Positions 13,572-19,384 of a DNA stretch of 19,384 nucleotides are shown in pieces. Position 1 is the first letter of the stretch, and each line of letters starts with the position of its first letter. The DNA is from Bacillota bacterium (GTDB taxonomy: Bacteria; Bacillota; Clostridia; Clostridiales; Clostridiaceae). The notes under the pieces are model-generated. The model did no database searches and had not been told where the DNA came from. It was given only the letters and a program-made list of their open reading frames with translations. A program made the translations under genes and the position numbers. The stretch spans positions 1 through 19,384 of the forward strand of contig JAFADP010000131.1 of NCBI GenBank assembly GCA_023424785.1, written 5' to 3'.

Positions 13572-15489
13572 TTATTTAAGTCCAAGTTTTTGTCTTTTAC
13601 TTATTATATGAGCTTCTATATCATTTGCAGCTTCAACTGGATCATCTCCTAAAGCTACCTTACCACCTGTTAACCCTTCAACATCTTCTGTAAGAAGTTT
13701 TACTAAGTTAGGAGCACCAGTAACGAATGGAGTAGGAGATAAATGTGTATATGCTCCATATGCTACTGCAAATATACCATCTATAGTAGCCTTTTGTTCC
13801 ATCCACTCTGGAGCTGTAACTGCTATAGGAAGATCCGGAATATCAACATCAAGATGATCTGCTAAAGCCGTAACAAGCATTGATATTCTACCTGTATCAG
13901 TACAAGTACCAAAGCTTAGTACAGGAGGTATTTTAAGCATATTACATACTTCCTTTAAACCTTCTCCTGCAAATTTTTCTATAGCATCTAAGTTACATAA
14001 TCCTGCTACTTCAAGACCGTGATTACCACAACCTCCAGCTACAACTAATATATCTCTTTTTATTAATTCTTTTGCTATATTAACTGTATTCCAGTCTTGA
14101 GGACCATTTCTCAATGTAGAACAGTTTGCAAGTGCAACAATACCTTTTAGTTTACCTGCTGTAATTACATCAACTAATGGATCAAGTTTATTTCCAAGAG
14201 CATTTAAAACAGCTTCTGTTGAAAATCCTGCTATAGCTTTTGTAACAAATTTAGGTACCATAGGTTCGATTTTACCATGTCTTTTCTTAAAGTTATCTAT
14301 TGCTATTTTAATTAAATTATCTGACATTTCATTAGCCTTTTCTGGATAATAAGGCATTTTATGATCTGCACCTGGTACACCTATTATTGTACTTATACTA
14401 ACTAATGCTAATTGATATTTTTCAGCATATTGATCTATAGCTGGTGGTGAACAGTTTTCGTCCATAGCAATTGCATCTACCGTACCAGTAGCAAGAAGTG
14501 GTTCTATAGATAACCAATTTCCCATAAGACCAACAAATATATCATCAACATTAAATCTTTGTAGTAGCTCTTGTCCTGTCTCAATAGAACCTACTACTCT
14601 AATCCCTTTAGCTCCTGCCTTTATTGCCTCATCTTTATATTCACCTTTTCTAAGCTTTTCTATGGTAAGCGCTCCTATCCAAGGTTGATGTCCATTAAAT
14701 ACTATATTTACATAGTCAGGATCCATTATACCTAAGTCAACGTTAACTTCATGAGGCATAGGAGTTCCAAATAATATATCTTGCACCATTTCAAGACCTA
14801 TTTGTGCTGTATATATAGTAGATAATCCTAATCTAAGAGCCTTTGTAGCAAGTGATACATAATCTCCATCCACGTTTGTTAAACAGCTTGCAATTGAGTT
14901 TTGAACTTCATGATCAACACCTGAAGGATAAATATGAAGCTTCTTCCACACTGGTTTTCTTTTTTTTGGAGCAAAGGCTTCTGTCATCACACTCTCTTCA
15001 TCAGGGCCTATTGTCATATCTTTATAAAGAAGATCAGCTAACTCTATAGCAAGTTTATTAATATCCTGATTAGTATCTATTCCTACTTTTTCACACATCC
15101 ATTTCAATTTAGCTTCATCTTTTATTTTAAATGGAGATTTACCTTCACCAGTAGATTTAAGTGATCTAAAGGCTTCATATGCATGATGTGCATATGTAGC
15201 TGCACCCATTATATTTCTCATAAGGAAGTTTCTCATAGCCATAGCATCTGGTCCGATACCACAAACCCCTTTATCAGCTCCTGTTTTTTCATTAATCCTA
15301 CAAGGGCCCTGTGTACATAATTGACAACTCAAACCTTGAAGACAAAACTTACATCTTATTTTTTTCTTGTGGTTCCCATCTTGAAAACACACTTGAAAGG
15401 CCGTCAGTTTGTATTCTCTTTAACATCTCTTCAACGGAATCATGATAACTTACACGACCTTCTAACTTTTCTTTAATTGTTTCGCTCAT
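13572..15489 (-). CDS. cooS: CooS-like carbon monoxide dehydrogenase homologue with altered C-cluster, split by a one-base frameshift
   Basis: A homologue of the Ni,Fe-CODH catalytic subunit. Translation from the ATG at 15489 (GGAG upstream at 15504-15507) gives the normal start, ...SSVFSRWEPQEK, but stops at 15349-15351. Continuing requires dropping one A in an A7 tract (15359-15365), after which 595 residues follow without a break, giving about 638 residues, the usual length. Corrected numbering: N-terminal cluster Cys46, Cys49, Cys55, Cys58, Cys63, Cys76; the CxxC at 46-49 fits a [2Fe-2S] D-cluster as in Desulfovibrio CODH. C-cluster ligands are His267 (GHQP), Cys346 (DENC), Cys456, Cys487 (GGCGNH) and Cys529 (GTCTD). 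The position of canonical Cys295 is Glu303 (SIETGQE). This matches CooS-V-type proteins, which carry an Fe-S-O hybrid cluster and lack CO oxidation. No cooF, cooC or acs genes are nearby. Without the base change the main frame would start at a GTG at 15392 with no homologous start. Confidence 0.88.
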
Positions 15490-15548
15490 ATTTTTTTACT
15501 AATCTCCTTCCTATATTTGAATAATATTTAATATTATTTACATATTTG

Positions 15549-15574
15549 CATGTTATTATTTAATATAAAACATG
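15549..15574. promoter_or_regulatory. Inverted repeat in the cooS-like leader region
   Basis: CATGTT (15549-15554) and AACATG (15569-15574) are perfect inverted 6-bp arms, 14 bp apart; AACATGTT is itself palindromic. It lies about 60-85 bp before the start of the cooS-like gene. It could be an operator; the regulator is unknown. A possible minus-strand promoter (TATACT near 15595) lies upstream but is weak. Confidence 0.3.
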
Positions 15575-15654
15575 TTATCTAAGGCTATTTTTATAGTATA
15601 AAAAGATAAAGAAATATACAGTCTATAAAAAGATTAAAAAATTTTAACTTTACT

Positions 15655-15670
15655 TTCATTCTCTCTTCAT
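15655..15670 (+). promoter_or_regulatory. Candidate OmpR-type direct repeat
   Basis: TTCAT at 15655-15659 and again at 15666-15670, 11 bp apart, immediately upstream of and touching the -35 of the PepSY operon. An 11-bp spacing of direct repeats is typical of OmpR/PhoB-family binding sites, and the operon encodes such a regulator. Short and unproven. Confidence 0.3.
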
Positions 15671-15697
15671 GAAAGATATTAATTTATATTATATAAT
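15669..15697 (+). promoter_or_regulatory. Promoter of the PepSY-two-component operon
   Basis: -35 ATGAAA (15669-15674, 4 of 6), 17 bp, -10 TATAAT (15692-15697). It lies 35 bp before the first gene. Confidence 0.6.
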
Positions 15698-15731
15698 TCA
15701 TATTACAGATTAAGAAAAAGGAGAAAATAAT

Positions 15732-16079
15732 ATGAATGAATATTTAAAAAATATAAGAGAAATAATAAGTAAAAACAAGAAAAAATTAATAAGAAAAATT
15801 TCTATAGTGATGGCTTCAATAGGAATAATAGGTGCAGTAGGTGTTATGAGTATATATAGTATAGCTAAGTCTAATATTAATTATACAGTTGATGAATTAA
15901 AAGAAGTAGCACTTCAAGCAGTTCAAGGAGAGGTATTAGGAGTTAATAAAAAATTAGAATTAGATAGTTTAAGTTTTGAGTATGACTTTAAAATAAAGGA
16001 TTCAAATAATATGCTTATGAAAGTTACTGTTGATTCAAGCTTTGGTGCTATTACAGATATAGATAACTATTATTATTAA
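15732..16079 (+). CDS. Single-pass membrane protein with a PepSY domain
   Basis: A 115-residue protein: a basic cytoplasmic start (KNKKKLIRK), one membrane helix (about 23-45, ISIVMASIGIIGAVGVMSIYS) and an extracytoplasmic PepSY domain (about 52-113; DELKEVALQAVQGEVLGV ... FEYDFKIKD ... VDSSFGAITDI). PepSY domains are found in peptidase propeptides and cell-envelope proteins and are thought to bind or inhibit peptidases. AAAGGAG lies upstream of the ATG at 15732. It is the first gene of an operon with a response regulator (gap of 39 nt), kinase and PepSY lipoprotein, so it is probably an accessory sensor or target of that system. Confidence 0.8.
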   Translation: MNEYLKNIREIISKNKKKLIRKISIVMASIGIIGAVGVMSIYSIAKSNINYTVDELKEVALQAVQGEVLGVNKKLELDSLSFEYDFKIKDSNNMLMKVTVDSSFGAITDIDNYYY

Positions 16080-16118
16080 AATCACATAGATGAAGCAGAC
16101 TATAAAGGAGCAAACAAG

Positions 16119-16787
16119 GTGAAGAACATATTAATTGTTGAAGATGAACCCAATATTTCTGATTTTGTAAAAGGGGAATTGGAGTATGAGGGATATAATG
16201 TTTGTGTTAAAGAGGATGGTAGGAAAGGTTTAGAAGAGGCTTTAAGAAATGAATATAATCTTGTAATACTAGATGTTATGCTTCCTTCAATGAATGGATT
16301 TGAAATATGTAGAAGGCTAAAAAGAGAAAAACATTCTCCTGTAATAATGCTTAGTGCAAAGGATAGTGTAATTGATAAGGTTAATGGTCTTCAAATAGGA
16401 GCAGATGATTATATAGCTAAACCATTTGCAATAGAAGAATTACTTGCGCGGATTGAAGTAGTCTTTAGAAGACAAGATAGTTTAAATAATTATATAGTAA
16501 GGTTTAAGGATATTATAATTAATAAAAGCTCAAGGGTTGTAAAAAGAGATGGAACAGAGATAAATTTAACTAATAAAGAATATGAACTATTAATAATATT
16601 AATAGAAAATAAAGATAAGGTAGTTACTAGAGAAGAACTACTAGAAAAAATATGGGGATATGGATATGAGCCTGAAACTAATGTTATAGATGTATATATT
16701 AGATATTTAAGATCAAAGTTAAGTAATGAAAATAAAGAAGAATATATACAGACAGTTAGATCAATTGGTTATATCATGAGAAGCTAG
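16119..16787 (+). CDS. OmpR/PhoB-family response regulator (PepSY operon)
   Basis: A 222-residue response regulator. The receiver has acidic residues in VEDEP, phospho-acceptor Asp52 in LDVMLPSMNG, and Lys101 in ADDYIAKPF. The C-terminal winged helix carries TNKEYELLIILIENKDKVVTREELL and VDVYIRYLRSKL. The start is a GTG with AAAGGAG 8 nt upstream; no ATG is available near it. The kinase gene follows after 2 nt. It probably activates its own operon, given the direct repeat before the promoter at 15669. Confidence 0.92.
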   Translation: MKNILIVEDEPNISDFVKGELEYEGYNVCVKEDGRKGLEEALRNEYNLVILDVMLPSMNGFEICRRLKREKHSPVIMLSAKDSVIDKVNGLQIGADDYIAKPFAIEELLARIEVVFRRQDSLNNYIVRFKDIIINKSSRVVKRDGTEINLTNKEYELLIILIENKDKVVTREELLEKIWGYGYEPETNVIDVYIRYLRSKLSNENKEEYIQTVRSIGYIMRS

Positions 16788-16789
16788 CT

Positions 16790-18220
16790 ATGAAAACTAA
16801 AAAGTTACCTATATTTTTAGAAATTATGAAAAATTCATTTTTTATAATTAGCTTAATTGTAGTTATATATACAGTTGGTCAATTAATTACATTTTGGATG
16901 TTTACAGATGAATATGAAAGAAATTTATTAAAAGATAGGTATGAAGAGATAGCTACCTTATCTAATGATATAAATGTAGAAATATCAGAAGACGGGTTTT
17001 ATGAATATTTACAACAGTTAACTAATAGTGATGATGAATGTATAAGGATTTATTCCTCAGATAAATTATATTATGAATCTAAATCAGAAATATGGAGTGA
17101 TATTAAATTTAATTATGTAAATGAAAAAATTATAATAAGCTCTAAGTTTTTTGATTTTGATATATATATGGTTGTAACAGGACCAATAGATATAGGAGAT
17201 TCTCAATATATAATACAAATAGTTAGAGAAAATGATATGTTTGAGGAATTTATTGAAAACTCATTACCAATTTTAATTTTTACGTTAATTTTAGGGCTAG
17301 TTTTAAGTGGGATAGGAGCTATGTATGTTTCTAAGAATTTTATAAATAGACTTAGAAGACTTATAACAACTATGAATGAAATAAAGGAAAAAGGAATTAA
17401 TAAAAGAGCTGAGATTTCAGAGTTAAATGATGAAGTAGATAAAGTAAATATTGTTTTTAATTCAATGATGGATGAATTAGAGGATGCATTTCATGAGCAG
17501 AGTAGATTTGTATCCGATGCATCACATGAATTAAAGACACCACTAACAGCACTTCATGGACATTTAAGTATGTTGAAAAGATGGGGAAAAAATGATAAGC
17601 AACGTTTAGAGAAATCATTGGATATATGTTTAAAAGAAGTGGAAAGATTAAAGAAATTAGTAAATGATATGTTGCTATTATCTAAAGCAGAAAAAACAGA
17701 ATTAAATTTAAGTAAATTAGATGAAATTGATCCAACAATAGTAGTTGGTGAGGTGGTAGAACATTATAAAGTTTTAAACCCTAATGTGAAATATATAATT
17801 GATATTGAAGAAAATATAAAAATTAAAATTGATCCAAATGACTTGAAGCAATTATTAATTATATTTATTGATAATTCAATAAAATATAATAATAAGGATA
17901 ATATAGAAATTAAAATAACATTAAAAAACGAATTAGACAAATTAAAATTAGAAGTTAGAGATAATGGAATTGGAATACCAAAGAATGAAATAAACAATGT
18001 TATAAAAAGGTTTTACAAGGTTGATAAATCTAGAGTAAATAACAACTCTTTTGGAATTGGTCTATCTATTGCTAATAGAATAGTAAATAATTATAATACT
18101 AAAATTTATATAGAGAGTGAATTAGATAAATATACAATAATAAGAGTTTATTTTAAAAGAATGGAGGACAAAAATGAAAAAATTAAAACTAGCAACAATT
18201 ATATCAGTAATTGGCATTAG
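16790..18220 (+). CDS. HAMP-containing sensor histidine kinase (PepSY operon)
   Basis: A 476-residue kinase: membrane helix 1 (about 17-38), an extracytoplasmic sensor of about 115 residues, membrane helix 2 (about 157-179), HAMP (about 180-232), HisKA with SDASHELKTPLTALHGHL (His246), and an ATPase domain with N box FIDNSIKYN (Asn362), G1 DNGIGI (391-396) and G2 FGIGLS (421-426). It lacks a good ribosome binding site of its own and starts 2 nt after the regulator stop, so it depends on translational coupling. Its last 47 bp overlap the start of the PepSY lipoprotein gene in another frame. The C-terminal tail after the ATPase domain (KNEKIKTSNNYISNWH) is non-domain sequence and may simply result from that overlap. 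Confidence 0.92.
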   Translation: MKTKKLPIFLEIMKNSFFIISLIVVIYTVGQLITFWMFTDEYERNLLKDRYEEIATLSNDINVEISEDGFYEYLQQLTNSDDECIRIYSSDKLYYESKSEIWSDIKFNYVNEKIIISSKFFDFDIYMVVTGPIDIGDSQYIIQIVRENDMFEEFIENSLPILIFTLILGLVLSGIGAMYVSKNFINRLRRLITTMNEIKEKGINKRAEISELNDEVDKVNIVFNSMMDELEDAFHEQSRFVSDASHELKTPLTALHGHLSMLKRWGKNDKQRLEKSLDICLKEVERLKKLVNDMLLLSKAEKTELNLSKLDEIDPTIVVGEVVEHYKVLNPNVKYIIDIEENIKIKIDPNDLKQLLIIFIDNSIKYNNKDNIEIKITLKNELDKLKLEVRDNGIGIPKNEINNVIKRFYKVDKSRVNNNSFGIGLSIANRIVNNYNTKIYIESELDKYTIIRVYFKRMEDKNEKIKTSNNYISNWH

Positions 18221-19004
18221 CCTAATAGGGTGTGGCAATTCACAAGTATTAAATAATAAACCTGTTACAATTGAGGAAGCTAAGGAAATAGCATTAAAAC
18301 ATGCAGGATTAAAAAATAATGAAGTATCATTTGTTGAAGCAGAAAAAGATATAGATAATGGAGTAGAAAAATATAATATAGAATTTTATCATGGAAATAA
18401 AGAATATGACTATGAAATAAATTCAGCTAATGGAGAAATAATAAAATATGACCATGATATAGAATTTAATAACAATCAAAATAATAATCAAAATAATAAT
18501 ATAAATAGTAATACAAATAATACCCAAAATAATAATCAAAATAATGTAGCTAATATTTCAGAAGAACAAGCAAAAGAAATAGCATTAAAGCATGCAGGAT
18601 TAACAAGTGATCAAGTATCATTTGTTCAAGTTACAAGAGATATGGATAATGGAATAGAGAAATATGATGTAGAATTTTTTAGCGGAAATAAGGAATATGA
18701 CTATGAGATTAATTCAGCTAATGGACAGATAATGCAGTATGATTATGATATAGAATATAATAATCAAATTAATGGTCAAAGCAATACTCCAAATAATGCA
18801 GTGAGCATTTCACAAGAACAAGCAAAAGAAATAGCATTAAAACATGCAGGATTAGCAAGTAACCAAGTTGCATTAAAAAGAGTAGAATTAGATTTTGATA
18901 ATGGAATACAAAAATACGAAGTAGAATTTTATTATAATAATAGAGAATATAGTTATGAAATAGATTCTAATACAGGTAATATAATATCTTATGAACAAGA
19001 TTAA
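18174..19004 (+). CDS. Lipoprotein with three PepSY repeats
   Basis: A 276-residue lipoprotein. The signal peptide ends in the lipobox LIGC (Cys20). Three PepSY domains of about 65 residues follow at about 32-97, 128-195 and 212-274, each starting EEQAKEIALKHAGL-like and containing EY(D/S)YEI and NG-I endings. The first linker (98-127) is almost all Asn and Gln, encoded by an AAT/CAA microsatellite (about 18467-18546). The repeats are close in DNA sequence too, so they probably arose by recent tandem duplication. GGAGG (18163-18167) lies 6 nt before the ATG, inside the kinase gene, which overlaps by 47 bp. It is anchored outside the membrane and likely senses or buffers peptides or proteases for the kinase. 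Confidence 0.9.
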   Translation: MKKLKLATIISVIGISLIGCGNSQVLNNKPVTIEEAKEIALKHAGLKNNEVSFVEAEKDIDNGVEKYNIEFYHGNKEYDYEINSANGEIIKYDHDIEFNNNQNNNQNNNINSNTNNTQNNNQNNVANISEEQAKEIALKHAGLTSDQVSFVQVTRDMDNGIEKYDVEFFSGNKEYDYEINSANGQIMQYDYDIEYNNQINGQSNTPNNAVSISQEQAKEIALKHAGLASNQVALKRVELDFDNGIQKYEVEFYYNNREYSYEIDSNTGNIISYEQD

Positions 19005-19056
19005 TAAAACTTATACTAGTGATGATTTGTAAATAAAAGAATTGTATGATAGTATA

Positions 19057-19090
19057 TATTAATGCATATTAGAACTAATATGCATTAATA
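19057..19090 (+). terminator. Hairpin after the PepSY operon
   Basis: A perfect 14-bp stem, TATTAATGCATATT (19057-19070) with AATATGCATTAATA (19077-19090), loop of 6 nt. It lacks a T-run, so termination is possible but unproven. It may instead act as a leader hairpin of the zinc-ribbon gene that follows. Confidence 0.5.
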
Positions 19091-19119
19091 AAGAGATGAC
19101 AAAGGAGAAAATAAGAATT

Positions 19120-19384
19120 ATGTTACCAAATTGTCCAAAATGTAATTCAGAATACACTTATGAAGATGGAAGCCTTTTAATTTGCCCAGAGTGTGGTCAT
19201 GAGTGGACTGCAGCAAGTCAAGCAGCAGAAGAAGAAGCAAATATTATAAAAGATGCAAACGGAAATGTTTTAAATGATGGAGATACAGTTACAATAATTA
19301 AGGATCTTAAAGTAAAAGGTGCTTCATCAGCATTAAAACAAGGAACAAAAGTTAAAAATATACGTTTATTATATGATGTAACAG
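19120..19384 (+). CDS. PhnA/YjdM-family zinc-ribbon protein (cut by window end)
   Basis: The first 88 residues of a small protein of the PhnA/YjdM family. An N-terminal zinc ribbon has two CxxC pairs (CPKC at 5-8 and CPEC at 22-25), followed by HEW and the PhnA core (DANGNVLNDGDTVTIIKDLKVKG ... KNIRLLYDV). The full length in the family is about 110 residues, so about 20 residues are missing at the end. AAAGGAG lies 12 nt before the ATG, a long spacing. The family name derives from the phn region of Escherichia coli, but a phosphonate role is not established for this protein. Confidence 0.88.
   Translation, partial: MLPNCPKCNSEYTYEDGSLLICPECGHEWTAASQAAEEEANIIKDANGNVLNDGDTVTIIKDLKVKGASSALKQGTKVKNIRLLYDVT

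Noticed and set aside
14852..15049. 65-aa plus-strand reading frame
   Set aside because: It is antisense to conserved CODH sequence.
18467..18546. CRISPR-like short repeats
   Set aside because: It is an in-frame AAT/CAA microsatellite coding the Asn/Gln linker of the lipoprotein, without spacers.

Overview
The window is strongly AT-rich, most intergenic stretches are nearly pure A/T, and the coding regions carry Gram-positive ribosome binding sites (AGGAGG-type) with frequent GTG/TTG starts. With a CooS-like protein, SdpRI, several two-component systems and many Rho-independent terminators, this points to a Clostridium sensu stricto-type Firmicute. Species cannot be fixed from the sequence. 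No rRNA, tRNA, CRISPR array or intact transposon was seen.

Layout. (1) 1-453: an intergenic stretch with a minus-strand promoter and hairpin at the edge, copy 1 of a dispersed hairpin motif, and copy 1 of a terminator-plus-downstream repeat. (2) 454-2250: a divergent module of a TetR regulator (minus) and a 32-aa membrane microprotein translationally coupled to a membrane-anchored alpha/beta hydrolase (plus). Inverted-repeat operators sit in the shared promoter region. (3) 2250-3190: a graveyard holding a collapsed paralogue of the same TetR/microprotein/hydrolase module. (4) 3181-4255: an sdpR-sdpI operon with two clear SdpR-type operators around its promoter, and no toxin genes. (5) 4357-4989: a possible GNAT relic and an intact GNAT acetyltransferase. 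(6) 5113-11665: a candidate peptide-antibiotic response island: OmpR-type regulator, histidine kinase with a very short extracellular loop, ABC ATPase, 861-aa FtsX/MacB-type permease, and an MccF-like S66 peptidase. (7) 11680-13321: A/T-rich repeats, two small unknown proteins and an isochorismatase-fold hydrolase, separated by terminators. (8) 13374-15489 (minus): a CooS/carbon monoxide dehydrogenase homologue followed by a compact pseudoknotted RNA candidate. Its reading frame is broken near the N-terminus by one base in an A7 tract. A canonical C-cluster cysteine is replaced by glutamate, as in hybrid-cluster proteins. (9) 15669-19004: a four-gene operon of PepSY membrane protein, response regulator, histidine kinase and triple-PepSY lipoprotein, probably an envelope-sensing circuit. 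(10) 19120-end: start of a PhnA/YjdM-type zinc-ribbon gene, cut by the window.

The common theme is envelope stress and antimicrobial-peptide defence: SdpI-type immunity, an ABC exporter under a two-component system, an MccF-type peptidase, and a PepSY-coupled two-component system. The CODH homologue stands alone with no accessory genes (no cooF, cooC or acs genes nearby). The most unusual items are its altered metal-cluster motif, the pseudoknot RNA next to it, and the duplicated microprotein-hydrolase module.
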